Positions 7,619 to 16,826 of a DNA stretch of 64,000 nucleotides are shown piece by piece (within the stretch, counting starts at the first letter, position 1; each line of letters opens with the position of its first letter). Made by a program: the position numbers and the translations under genes. The notes below the pieces were generated by a model, which worked only from the letters and a program-made list of their open reading frames with translations, did not search any database and was not told the origin of the DNA. Location: contig NZ_CBCRXM010000001.1 in NCBI RefSeq assembly GCF_965137005.1, positions 310,001 through 374,000 on the forward strand, in the 5' to 3' direction. The stretch comes from Sphingomonas_O antarctica. GTDB lineage: Bacteria; Pseudomonadota; Alphaproteobacteria; Sphingomonadales; Sphingomonadaceae.

Positions 7619-9019
7619 ATGCGTCACGTCATACTGTCCGCCGCCATCGCGGCGAGCCTGTCCGCGACCGCCGCCCACGCCGATGTCCGCCTGCTGGCGA
7701 TCGGTGATTTCAAGAATACCGCCGATCGTTCGGGCCTGACGGGCAATCTGGAGAACGGACTGGCGGCGAATGTGTTTGGCGGGATCGGTTCGGCGCTGGC
7801 TTATGCTGGCGGCACCACGTTCCTGTTCGCGCCCGACCGCGGTCCCAATGCGACGCCGTGGAACTCCGCAGTCGACGACACCACGTCGTATATCTCGCGC
7901 TTCCATACGGTCGACCTGACCCTGAAGGCATCGACGAGCGGCGCGTTGCCCTTTTCGCTCACGCCGGTGCTTCAGGGGACGACCTTGCTGTCGAGCCCGA
8001 CCGCGCTGACCTACGCCGCCGGTGCCGCGCCCGCGCAGAATACCAGCGGCAAATATTATTTCAGCGGGCGATCGGACAATTTCGGCGCGGGCCTGTCGAC
8101 CAATCCAGCCAATGCGCGCTTTGACCCCGAGGGCCTGCGTGTGTCCAATGACGGCAACAGCGTGTTCGTGTCCGACGAATATGGCCCCTATGTCCGCCAA
8201 TTCGATCGCCGCTCGGGCGAGTTGATCCGCACCTACGCGCTGCCCGGCAATCTGGCGATCAGCAATCTGTCATCGAAAGGCGACACCGAAATCGCCAACA
8301 ATCCCACGGGTCGCGTCGCCAATAAGGGTATGGAAGGGCTGGCCATCACCCCCGATGGCAAGACTCTGGTCGGCATCATGCAGGCACCGCTGGCGCAGGA
8401 TGCTTCGGTCAATGCGACCAAGAAGATGGTCCGCATCGTGACCATCGACATCGCCACCGGCGCGACGCACGAATATGGTTACAAATTGACCAACGGTTCG
8501 GGCGTCAGCGAAATTACGGCGATCAACGATCATGAATTCCTGGTCGACGAGCGTGACGGCAAGGGGCTGGGCGATGGCAGCGCCGCTGCGGTCAAGCAGT
8601 TGTTCCGCATCGACCTGAGCGGTGCGACCGACATCACCAACCTGAACGGTGCCGCCGCGGCAAACGCGTCGGTCGGCAAGACGTTGTTCCTCGATCTGGT
8701 GCCCAGCCTGTCGGCGGCATTGGGCGGCAACACGCAAGTGCCATCGAAGATCGAGGGCTTCACCTTTGGTCAGGATGTCGTGCTGAACGGTGAGACATAT
8801 CACACGCTGTTCATCGGCAACGACAACGACTTTGTGCCCGCTTCGGCCGGACCGAGCCGCGTGTTCGTTTACGGGTTCAAGGACGGCGACCTGCCCGGGC
8901 TGACGGCGCAATCGGTCGCCGCGATCCCCGAGCCCGACGTGTGGGCAATGCTGCTCATGGGCTTCGGCATGGCGGGCACGGCACTGCGCAAGCGGGCCCG
9001 CCGACTGACCCGGGTCTGA
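7619..9019 (+). CDS. Secreted phytase-like (esterase-like activity of phytase) protein with PEPxxWA-CTERM signal
   Basis: A 466-residue exported protein with a cleavable signal peptide (MRHVILSAAIAASLSATAAHA). The body matches the phytase-like beta-propeller family: FDPEGLRVSNDGNSVFVSDEYGPYV at about 165-190 and NKGMEGLAITPDGKTLVG at about 235-252 are its hallmark strands, with acidic residues that in relatives bind metal. The C-terminus carries PEPDVWAMLLMGFGMAGTALRKRARR, a PEPxxWA sorting signal (motif, hydrophobic helix, Arg cluster) used by exosortase systems of Sphingomonadales; no exosortase gene lies here. A PHO-box-like promoter upstream suggests phosphate-starvation control. Phosphatase activity is plausible, not shown. 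Confidence 0.88.
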   Translation: MRHVILSAAIAASLSATAAHADVRLLAIGDFKNTADRSGLTGNLENGLAANVFGGIGSALAYAGGTTFLFAPDRGPNATPWNSAVDDTTSYISRFHTVDLTLKASTSGALPFSLTPVLQGTTLLSSPTALTYAAGAAPAQNTSGKYYFSGRSDNFGAGLSTNPANARFDPEGLRVSNDGNSVFVSDEYGPYVRQFDRRSGELIRTYALPGNLAISNLSSKGDTEIANNPTGRVANKGMEGLAITPDGKTLVGIMQAPLAQDASVNATKKMVRIVTIDIATGATHEYGYKLTNGSGVSEITAINDHEFLVDERDGKGLGDGSAAAVKQLFRIDLSGATDITNLNGAAAANASVGKTLFLDLVPSLSAALGGNTQVPSKIEGFTFGQDVVLNGETYHTLFIGNDNDFVPASAGPSRVFVYGFKDGDLPGLTAQSVAAIPEPDVWAMLLMGFGMAGTALRKRARRLTRV

Positions 9020-9021
9020 TC

Positions 9022-9057
9022 AATTCGGGGCGGGAGCGAGGGTTCCCGCCCCGAATT
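9022..9057. terminator. Bidirectional terminator hairpin
   Basis: A perfect 14-base inverted repeat: AATTCGGGGCGGGA (9022-9035) and TCCCGCCCCGAATT (9044-9057) with an 8-base loop. It fills the whole gap between the stops of the convergent phytase-like and decaheme cytochrome genes, so it can end transcription from both sides. Only a short T-rich stretch follows on the plus strand. Confidence 0.85.
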
Positions 9058-12000
9058 CTATTTCAGGTAATCCGCCATGCTGGCGGTATCGACGACTTTA
9101 TAAGGCACGCCGCGGCGACCGAGGAACAGGCGTTCCATCTCGCTGCGGGTGAAGGGGCGGCTGCCGAGGCGGCCGAACACCGCAATCTGGCCGCCGGTTT
9201 CATCGACGGCTCGGTCGCGGTCGAGGCCCTTGCTCAGCGCCAGCGCGGGTGACGGCGTCTTCGCCCAGGCGATCAGTTCGGGCATCGGCGCGGGCGAGAA
9301 GCCGTAGAAATTGGGCTGGCTGGCGGGGCTGGTCAGCTGGATGACCTTGAGGCCGTTCTTGCCGTCCGCGACATAGGCGAACAGCGAGGCGTTGGTGCTG
9401 CCGACGATCACGTCGCGGGCATCGTTCATTTTTCCGCCGAATGTTTCCTTGCGGTAGATCACGGGGGTCATCGGCTTGGTGACATTGACGATCACCAGCC
9501 CTTCGGCACCGCCCGCGACATAGGCATAGGTCCGCGCGATATAGACGCGGTGCGCATCGGCGAGGGCGACATCACCCGAAGGCCGCGCCTGTGGGTGGGT
9601 CAGGTCGGTGACGTCGAACAGCTTCAAGCCCTGTTGCGTCGTCACCCACAGATAGCGGAACTGCACTGCGGTCGCGCGGGCATCGTCGAGCGGAATGTTC
9701 GCGGTCAGCACCGGCTTCAACGGGTCGTCGAGGTCGATCACCGCCAAGCCATGCGGCGTGGTGACATAGGCGATGTGCCCGGCGAGCGTGATGTGCCGCG
9801 CCCCGGTCAGCACGCCGCCCGGGTTCCACGTCAGCGCGCGCGTGAGCCGGTTGTTGCGGAACTCGCCATCGGCCAGCGTATCGACATTGGCGAGGATCAG
9901 CCCCTCCACCGCGTCGGTGATCACGGCATAGTGATAGATCGGATGGAATGCCTGTTCCTGATTGGCATCGCGCATTGCCTGGGTGTTGCGCGTCGGCGCG
10001 ATCGGCTGGTCGGTCGGCAGCGCCATGCAGGTGGCATTGGGGCTGGCGATGTGCAGATCCTGGCCCAGTTTCGAAAATGGTGCACTGACGATCGGGTTCG
10101 AGAAGCCTTTGTTGGCGATCGAGGCGACGTCGTAAGCGCGGAAACCGCCGCGCCCTTCGGCGACGAACATATATTCGCCGCGGAGCTGCAGGCAATTCGC
10201 CGCGTCGCTGGTGCCCTGAACGACGTTGCGGAACAGTTCCGGCGCGTTGGTTTCGCCTGACAAATGCTTGTCGAGCACCGTGCCGCGCTGCCAGTCGATC
10301 AGCTCGCGATCATGCGCGAGATGCTGTTTGTAATAATCGGGATAGGCCCAGCGCTGGAGGTACGAGCCGATGACCGCCTGCGGTTCCTCCCATTCGGTGA
10401 CGCGGATCGCTTCGAACCCGCCTGCCAGGCCGGTCCAGGCGTTCATCCCGACGAAATTCACGAAATTGGTGCCGAGCAGCATCAGCTGCGACATGATCGC
10501 GTTATTGTCCTCCGCAGCGGAGAGGTGGCAGTCAGAACAGGTCTTTGTCTCGGTCGTGCGCACGGTGTGCGGGAAATGCGGCGCAAAAGCTTGTGACGAG
10601 AAGCCGATCGCGGAGATCGGCGGCTGTTGAATGTAGATCCGTTCACGATTGACGTTGGTCGAACTGAGCACCAGCGCTGAAGTCGAACGGACGGGCGCGA
10701 TGATGTTGCCCTTGGTCGTCTGGTGGCGCCCAAGCTGGAACATGTCGTCGCGCGCGACCTGGGGGTTGTAACTCGCCCAGTTGCGCGTTTCCTCACCGCC
10801 ATATTTGTGACTGGTGGTTTTCCAGTTGGCCTCGATCGGCAGATGGCAGCCGCCGCACGACGTCGTCCACGACAAGTGACAGGTGAAGCAGGTCATCTTG
10901 TCGTCGCCGTGCGCGCGCGCGGACGCCGGGACGCCCGGCCCCCATTGCATGCGATCGGACAAGCCCATCAGCTTGGCGCGTGCCGCCTTGATGTTGAAAC
11001 CGGAATAGGTCGGATCGACCGAGTCCTTGACCAGATGGACGCGCCATTCGAGCTTCGGATCGCTGGCCGAGCGTTGCACGAGGACCTGCCGCCCGCTGTC
11101 GTCGGTCGACCATTCGAAGCGGCGCTGGCCATCGGGATTGCGCGCCAGCGTCAGATTGGTGCCGCCGGGAGGCGCGGCGGGGCCGCTGGTCAATAGCGTC
11201 GGCAGTTTATCGGCGGTGCCGTGGCAATCCTTGCACCCGATTTCGACCGCATTGGCGACTTCGGTCATGATCAGGCCGTTGCCGTGATTGTCCTGCGCGA
11301 AGTGGCAGTCGGCGCACTGCATGCCCTTTTCGGCATGGATATCCATCATATGGACGGTCTTGCCGGGGTTGGTGCCGACGGGGACGAACTTGCCTTCGCC
11401 ATTCTTGCGCCATTTCTCGGGATCGTCGGGGCTGACGATCTTGCCCTCCGCATCGAGCAGATTGCCCTCGCGGTCGCGTTTGAAAATCGCGCGGAAATTC
11501 CAGCCATGGCCGTGATAATCGGCGAACTGCGTGTCCTTCAGCCCCGGATTCTTGTCATAGGTGTTGCGGAGCACGTCGAGGTCCGCCCACGGCGCGTGCG
11601 TCGCGGCCATTTCGGGGTTCCGGTCGAGCACCCGGCGGCGCATTTCCGCAGTCGGATAGGCCTGCTTGTCGCCCCACATGGCCGGCGCGTCGGATTCATA
11701 ATCCCACATCGTGTAGCCGAGGAACGAGTTCAGGAAGATGTTCGGCTGATGCATGTGACAGGTCATGCACTGGCTGGTCGGAATCGCGCGGGTGAAGGCG
11801 TGTTCGACCGGATGGCCCTTTTCCTTTTGCCCGGGTTCGCGCGTGGCATCGCCATTGACCGCGACGCTGCCGAACACGTCGTGATGATCGGGCGGGCCTT
11901 CGAGCTTGTCCTTGATCGTCGGATCGATCGTCGCGGTTTGCCCGTCGCGGCCGTATTTCGCCCAGACCGAGGAATGGCGCGGCTCGCGGTCGTTGGCATA

Positions 12001-13005
12001 GACCACATGGCACGACGCGCAGCCCGATGAGCGGTAATCGCCCGGTTGGTCGTTGGTGCCAAGGAACCAGGTGAACGGGTCGTTCAACCGCGTCTTGTGG
12101 ATGTTGAGAACCGGGATGGCCACGCGCAGGCCCGTACCCGGACCGCGATTGCTCTGCTTCAGATCGGGGCGGCCGGGCTCTTCCAGCCGCTGAATGCTGC
12201 CGGTCGAATTGGGAATGCCGACCTCGGCAAAGCCCGTGCTGATATTGCGCCCGCCACGTTCGAAGACGCGGAAAATGTCGGCGGGCGGAACGACGTGCCA
12301 CGTGGGCAGCGGGTAGAGCGCGGGGAGGGCGCCGCGCGCTTTCTGTTCGGGCGTGACGGTGCCGGGCGGATCGCCGGGGCTGACGATCTTCGCCGGTTCG
12401 CCTTCGCGGGTATAGGCCTCGCCGAAGACGTAATTCTTGAACGGCACGATGCCGTTATTGTAGCTCGCGCCGCCCCACAGCATCGCGCCCGACGCCATGA
12501 TCGAGCGTTCGGCCGCCTGGATCACCTCCATGTGGCACGCGCCGCAGCTTTCGCGCGCGACACGGTAATCGGAGGGGTTCACGAACCGGACGAACTCGGG
12601 CGATTCCTTGTTGAGCAAGGTATAACTGGCACGCGGATTGGCGGACGACGGCCAGTTCCACGCCTTGGGAAAGCGCGGCATGACGTGCGCGCGGGACAGC
12701 GTGGCGCGATAGGCAGGGTCGTCGGGCTTCAGGCGGCGGTCGGCGAGGGTGACGGTCGCGTCGCCACCGTGGCAGTCGGCGCAACCGAGCACGACCGCGT
12801 CCGATTTGTGCATCGACAGCGCGTCGGTCGCCGTGTGGCAGCTGAGACAGCCGGCGGATTTGCTCTGCGCTTCCTCGGCCGTCTGCGTCGCCGGCGCGGG
12901 GGGCGTGACGGGATAGTGGCGCATTACCGGTTTTTCCGCGTCGGATGCGAGACTGACGGCCGGAATTGCGAGCAGCAACGCGACGAGAGCGAGCAGACGG
13001 CGCAT
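9058..13005 (-). CDS. Secreted decaheme c-type cytochrome with C-terminal LVIVD-repeat beta-propeller
   Basis: A 1315-residue protein with a Sec signal peptide (about residues 1-21) and ten CXXCH heme sites, with first Cys at about 53, 75, 154, 329, 413, 564, 591, 706, 717 and 823. After residue 900 there are no hemes; instead LVIVD-type strands recur (GLAVIDLDDPLKPVL, GLKLFDVTDLTHPQA, GLVIVNVTKPMTPVI, GLKVIQLTSPASQP), which in this family form a surface beta-propeller. I start at ATG 13005, overlapping the porin stop by one base (TGATG). No CXXCK site or hydroxylamine-oxidoreductase crosslink context is evident, so a nitrite/hydroxylamine role is not supported. It is the last gene of a four-gene operon; most likely a periplasmic or cell-surface electron carrier. 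Confidence 0.85.
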   Translation of the reverse strand: MRRLLALVALLLAIPAVSLASDAEKPVMRHYPVTPPAPATQTAEEAQSKSAGCLSCHTATDALSMHKSDAVVLGCADCHGGDATVTLADRRLKPDDPAYRATLSRAHVMPRFPKAWNWPSSANPRASYTLLNKESPEFVRFVNPSDYRVARESCGACHMEVIQAAERSIMASGAMLWGGASYNNGIVPFKNYVFGEAYTREGEPAKIVSPGDPPGTVTPEQKARGALPALYPLPTWHVVPPADIFRVFERGGRNISTGFAEVGIPNSTGSIQRLEEPGRPDLKQSNRGPGTGLRVAIPVLNIHKTRLNDPFTWFLGTNDQPGDYRSSGCASCHVVYANDREPRHSSVWAKYGRDGQTATIDPTIKDKLEGPPDHHDVFGSVAVNGDATREPGQKEKGHPVEHAFTRAIPTSQCMTCHMHQPNIFLNSFLGYTMWDYESDAPAMWGDKQAYPTAEMRRRVLDRNPEMAATHAPWADLDVLRNTYDKNPGLKDTQFADYHGHGWNFRAIFKRDREGNLLDAEGKIVSPDDPEKWRKNGEGKFVPVGTNPGKTVHMMDIHAEKGMQCADCHFAQDNHGNGLIMTEVANAVEIGCKDCHGTADKLPTLLTSGPAAPPGGTNLTLARNPDGQRRFEWSTDDSGRQVLVQRSASDPKLEWRVHLVKDSVDPTYSGFNIKAARAKLMGLSDRMQWGPGVPASARAHGDDKMTCFTCHLSWTTSCGGCHLPIEANWKTTSHKYGGEETRNWASYNPQVARDDMFQLGRHQTTKGNIIAPVRSTSALVLSSTNVNRERIYIQQPPISAIGFSSQAFAPHFPHTVRTTETKTCSDCHLSAAEDNNAIMSQLMLLGTNFVNFVGMNAWTGLAGGFEAIRVTEWEEPQAVIGSYLQRWAYPDYYKQHLAHDRELIDWQRGTVLDKHLSGETNAPELFRNVVQGTSDAANCLQLRGEYMFVAEGRGGFRAYDVASIANKGFSNPIVSAPFSKLGQDLHIASPNATCMALPTDQPIAPTRNTQAMRDANQEQAFHPIYHYAVITDAVEGLILANVDTLADGEFRNNRLTRALTWNPGGVLTGARHITLAGHIAYVTTPHGLAVIDLDDPLKPVLTANIPLDDARATAVQFRYLWVTTQQGLKLFDVTDLTHPQARPSGDVALADAHRVYIARTYAYVAGGAEGLVIVNVTKPMTPVIYRKETFGGKMNDARDVIVGSTNASLFAYVADGKNGLKVIQLTSPASQPNFYGFSPAPMPELIAWAKTPSPALALSKGLDRDRAVDETGGQIAVFGRLGSRPFTRSEMERLFLGRRGVPYKVVDTASMADYLK

Positions 13006-14939
13006 CAATAGCTCACGATGGCGTTGAACAGGACGCTGTAATAGCGGCCATCGCGGCGGCTGTTGGTGAACAGGTCCTTGAAGCCTTTGGACGGTTGCAG
13101 CACCGCGCCCGACAGGCGGAACACGACGTTCTGGATCGCCTTGGGCCGGACGATGGCGGCGAGGCTGGCATCATAGCCGATCGAGCGCGGGATGCTGCCT
13201 TCCGATCGCAGCGCCTGAAGCGTCGCGGTGTTTTCGAACCACAAATGGTTGAGGTTGCCCGACAAGCGGAATTTGGGCGTGACATCGGCGTCGAAGCCGA
13301 CCCCGGCGAGGATCGTGCCGGGATTGTTGAAGTTCGACTGACCCTGTTCCTTCGACGACCGCAGCGAGTTCAGGATGCCGTTGCGCCCGTTGATGCCGAT
13401 GGCGCGCCCGCCGCCCGCGAACGGGATCGACTGGCGGATCCAGTAGCTGGTGTCTGCACCCGCGAAGACCGGGTTTTCGAAGATCGCGTCGAACCCGGTT
13501 TCACGATTGTCGTACGGGTTCTTGTCGCCAGTCGCGTACAATGCCGAGGCGCGCAGGCGAACCCAGTCGAGATCGATCGACGGCTCTACCGCTGCAAAGA
13601 AGGCGCGGACTTCGGTGGCCCGCGAAGTGAAGAAGCTGTTCCGATCCTCGCCGAACGCGCCGTAAAAGCTGCCGGTCAGGTTGATGCGGCCGATATGCCC
13701 ATCCATCGAATAGCCGACATAAACGATGTCGTAATCGCGTCCGCGCAAGTCGCCGAGCAAAGCGGGGCGGACGGGAAAGCCGTTGGTATCGACCTCAATC
13801 CGGCCGCCCTCGCGGTTGAGGTTGTAGGTCAGCGAAACCTCGCTGGTCAGCCCGACGACCGGGAAATCCTGGCGGTATGCATTCGCCGCAAAGACATAAT
13901 CGTCGCGCGGTCGTTTGGTCACGCTGTTCAGGCCCGAATTGGTATCCTTTTCGAGGCGGCGGAACGCGGCGAGGTTATACTGCCAGCGATTGTCGTCGCG
14001 ATTGCCGAACAGGCGAATGCCGAGCTGCGAATCCTGGAACAGGAAGCCGCGGAAATCCTGCTGGAACGGCTGGATGCCGATGCGGATGGAATCGAAATCG
14101 TAGCGCGCCGACGTGTTGCGGATGTGGTAATCGATAAACGCTTCCTGCACGCCGAAAAACTGGTCGTAGCGGGTGTTCTTGCGCGACGGACGGACGTTAA
14201 GGATGCGCCGTTCGGGCACGTCGGCATAGTTGATCTGGTAAGCCAGCTGGACCTTATATTCGATCTCCGGCGGCTTGTACGCGGTCGAGCCTTTGAACAG
14301 ATCGAACCCGGCGAGGAAGGTCTGCGCGGCGACGAAGCTCTGGCTGCGCCCGAACACGTCTAGGCTGCCGGGGCGGCTGGTCGTCTGGACGCCGACGGGG
14401 ATGGGGAAACTGCGCGGTTCGATCACGGTATCGGACGCCAGATTGACCACCAGGAACCAGTCGTCGTGGTGGAGCAGGCCGGGCGTCGCACAGCGCGCGA
14501 TGCCGGCGAGTTTGCGGCGTTCGTTCTCTTCCTTGGTGGCGATGCAAAGCGGGCGATCGCCCTTCAGCACATTCTGATGATAGGGATCGCGGATCGTGTG
14601 GCCGACCGGGCCGCACAAGCCGCGCGTCGTCGGATCGCCCGCCAGCGTGCCGCACAACGTCTTCATCAGACGCCAGCGATCGGGGACGGCATAGTCGTAA
14701 CTGTCGGGCGGGAAGGCTTCGGGCGGCGGCGCCTGGATCGCGCCCTTATTGTCCTGCGTCACCTTGTCGGGCAGCGGCAGGTTGAAGCCGGGGCGGCGGC
14801 GGCCGTCGATGATTGCGTCGTCCGGCGTCGTTTCCGGGGGTGCGGCTTCAGGTGGCGCGGCATCGACCGGCACCGGCACGGCGGGCATCATCGCAGCGGG
14901 CGTCGTCGCGGTTTGGGCGGCGAGGAGCAACGCGAACAC
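13005..14939 (-). CDS. Outer-membrane beta-barrel (porin-like) protein of the cytochrome operon
   Basis: A 644-residue product starting with GTG 14939 directly after the upstream stop. A short hydrophobic signal (MFALLLAAQ) leads to a Pro/Ala-rich linker (to about residue 75) and then a region with four Cys (TLCGTL, RGLCGP, PLCIAT, ARCATP). From about residue 170 amphipathic strands alternate with Asn/Gly/Asp turns to the very end, and the last residue is Tyr after SVLFNAIVS, as in outer-membrane barrels recognised by the BAM machinery. The size suits a barrel of more than 20 strands, like MtrB/PioB-type sheaths, but I recognise no named family. Flanked by cytochromes, it is the likely conduit pore. 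Confidence 0.75.
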   Translation of the reverse strand: MFALLLAAQTATTPAAMMPAVPVPVDAAPPEAAPPETTPDDAIIDGRRRPGFNLPLPDKVTQDNKGAIQAPPPEAFPPDSYDYAVPDRWRLMKTLCGTLAGDPTTRGLCGPVGHTIRDPYHQNVLKGDRPLCIATKEENERRKLAGIARCATPGLLHHDDWFLVVNLASDTVIEPRSFPIPVGVQTTSRPGSLDVFGRSQSFVAAQTFLAGFDLFKGSTAYKPPEIEYKVQLAYQINYADVPERRILNVRPSRKNTRYDQFFGVQEAFIDYHIRNTSARYDFDSIRIGIQPFQQDFRGFLFQDSQLGIRLFGNRDDNRWQYNLAAFRRLEKDTNSGLNSVTKRPRDDYVFAANAYRQDFPVVGLTSEVSLTYNLNREGGRIEVDTNGFPVRPALLGDLRGRDYDIVYVGYSMDGHIGRINLTGSFYGAFGEDRNSFFTSRATEVRAFFAAVEPSIDLDWVRLRASALYATGDKNPYDNRETGFDAIFENPVFAGADTSYWIRQSIPFAGGGRAIGINGRNGILNSLRSSKEQGQSNFNNPGTILAGVGFDADVTPKFRLSGNLNHLWFENTATLQALRSEGSIPRSIGYDASLAAIVRPKAIQNVVFRLSGAVLQPSKGFKDLFTNSRRDGRYYSVLFNAIVSY

Positions 14940-16826
14940 TCAGCGCCCCTCGCACACATTCTGGTCGCTGGTGTCGAGGAACGGCGCGAACGGGCAGGAG
15001 ATGTAGCGCAGCCGCACCCCGGGTGAGCCCGGCAGCGCGATGACGATCTGGTCCGCCCGGATCGCCACGGGTGCGTTACCGAGCCCGGTCCCCAGCTTCG
15101 TCCCGGCATTCGACGTGCCGAGGAAGCCGATCATGTCGTCCTGATCGATACCGTCGCCCGACACGCCGATCGCGCCGATCAACGTGCTGCCGCGATAGAT
15201 TGGCACCGAGCCGGGGAAAATCTGGATGCCGTTGCCGAGACGGGGCGTGGAGGTGCAGCGCAGCGACGACCGGCTGTTCAACGCATCGGCGAGGTTGAGC
15301 GCGATCAACGCCGATTGCAGCCCCGTCGAGAACGGATTGAACCCTTCGATCGAGCGCGAGAAGGGGCCATTCGGCCTGCCGACCTCGCCATCGGGGAAAT
15401 AAGGCCGATGCAGATTGCCGTTGGCGCGGTCGGTAAAAGCGTATTTCCCGGTCAGCGCCGTTGGCCCAAGAAATGCACGCGCGGCATTGGCGTAGAACTG
15501 AACCTCGGTCCGCGGATCGGCGTCGAGCACGGCCCCCGCCGTGGCACTGGAGAAGAACACGGCGGTGCGCGCCTTTTGCAGCGAGACGTCGCTGCCGAAG
15601 ATCCCCGCATCCGGGGCGCGAACGATGCCCAGCACCGCGCCATTGGTGTCGACCAGGCTGATCGAGACCTGGGCACGGCTATCGACGGGGCGGCGGATCT
15701 GGCCCCGCGCCCGGCTCATGATCGTGAAGGCTTCCTCGAGTAAAGTGCGGGCTTCGGTGGCGGTGATCAACCCATCGGTGCCAGCGCGGATCGGAAAGCG
15801 AGGATTGCCGGCGCCATCGGTGAAGATGAACGCATCGGGGTTCGAGAATTCGGATGCAGTTGCAGCGCGGACGCCAGAGGATTCGGTGCCGTAAATCGCG
15901 CCCGCGCTGACGACCGCGGACGAATAGCCGCTGAGCGCGACTAACGCGCCGGGCAGGCTGGCAAACGCCGGTGGCGTCGCCGGATTGCTCTTCAGCACGG
16001 CGCGCGTCGCGTCGCTGTACCGCAGCGATGTGCCGTCGATCGTGATCCGGTCGGCGGTGACGATGGTCGGTGCGTCGAACCCGATCGTCCCGGCCAGCGC
16101 GATGGCCTCGTCATCGCTGGCATCGACGTCGAGGATATCGGGATCGAAATCATAGAGGCCGTCGGACATCACGCCGATGCCGCCGACCAGTGTGCCGTTC
16201 TTGTACAGCGGAAACCCGCCGGCATCCGCGGCAAGGCCCAGCGGCGCGCGTTTGGGACCGATCAGCGGCGCACCGGTCCCGAACCGCGTATTGAAATCCG
16301 AGCACGGCAGTTGCGAGAACTGGACACCGTACAGCGGGCCGCTTTCCAGTCCGACCGTGTTCGGCGCGGGCGGGAAATGCTGCTGGACGATCTGGCTGGC
16401 GGTGCGCGTCGAAAAGGCGTTCTGGTCCGACGACAGATAAGTGCCGGTCACCGCCTTGGAAATCGCGCCGAATTCCTGCGATGCCGACAGTCCCTGAGCA
16501 TCGAAATTCTGGCCGTTGGGCGCATCGGCGATGTGCATGCTGGATCGCGCCCCGGTCATGCGGAACAGCGCGAGGACGTTGCCGACGCGATCGACCACCG
16601 CGATGACCGCGGGCTTGCCGCGCGCCGAGGCTTCTGCCGAAGCCTGCGCGACGATTTGCGACACCTCGACCGTCGTCAAGCCGACGCGCGCGGGCGGCGT
16701 GTACAGTGCCGTCGTCGGTGCCGGAGACGGCGCGGCGGGCGACGTGCTGGTGTCCGGCGTCCCGCCACCACCGCATGACGCGAGGACGAACGCCAGCGTC
16801 GTCAATGAAGCAATGGCGCGTTTCAC
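14940..16826 (-). CDS. Lipoprotein with two HbpS/GlcG-type heme-binding domains
   Basis: A 628-residue lipoprotein: signal MKRAIASLTTLAFVLASC places the lipidated Cys at 18, followed by a Gly/Ser/Thr/Pro linker. Domain 1 (about 52-235) opens LTTVEVSQIVAQASAEA, continues VIAVVDRVGNVLALFRM and ends FPLYKNGTLVGGIGVMSDG. Domain 2 (about 350-590) repeats the plan: ITATEARTLLEEAF, ISLVDTNGAVLGIVRAPDA, VPIYRGSTLIGAIGVSGDG. These are the landmarks of the HbpS/GlcG (Haem_degrading) family, whose members bind heme or sense redox state, usually as single domains of about 140 residues. Start is GTG, overlapping the upstream cytochrome stop as GTGA. Domain assignment is good; heme binding here is inferred. 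Confidence 0.8.
   Translation of the reverse strand: MKRAIASLTTLAFVLASCGGGGTPDTSTSPAAPSPAPTTALYTPPARVGLTTVEVSQIVAQASAEASARGKPAVIAVVDRVGNVLALFRMTGARSSMHIADAPNGQNFDAQGLSASQEFGAISKAVTGTYLSSDQNAFSTRTASQIVQQHFPPAPNTVGLESGPLYGVQFSQLPCSDFNTRFGTGAPLIGPKRAPLGLAADAGGFPLYKNGTLVGGIGVMSDGLYDFDPDILDVDASDDEAIALAGTIGFDAPTIVTADRITIDGTSLRYSDATRAVLKSNPATPPAFASLPGALVALSGYSSAVVSAGAIYGTESSGVRAATASEFSNPDAFIFTDGAGNPRFPIRAGTDGLITATEARTLLEEAFTIMSRARGQIRRPVDSRAQVSISLVDTNGAVLGIVRAPDAGIFGSDVSLQKARTAVFFSSATAGAVLDADPRTEVQFYANAARAFLGPTALTGKYAFTDRANGNLHRPYFPDGEVGRPNGPFSRSIEGFNPFSTGLQSALIALNLADALNSRSSLRCTSTPRLGNGIQIFPGSVPIYRGSTLIGAIGVSGDGIDQDDMIGFLGTSNAGTKLGTGLGNAPVAIRADQIVIALPGSPGVRLRYISCPFAPFLDTSDQNVCEGR

Noticed and set aside
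9058..13005. Nitrite reductase (NrfA), hydroxylamine oxidoreductase or tetrathionate reductase identity for the decaheme protein
   Set aside because: There is no CXXCK heme site, the length is far too great, and the C-terminal propeller is foreign to these enzymes.
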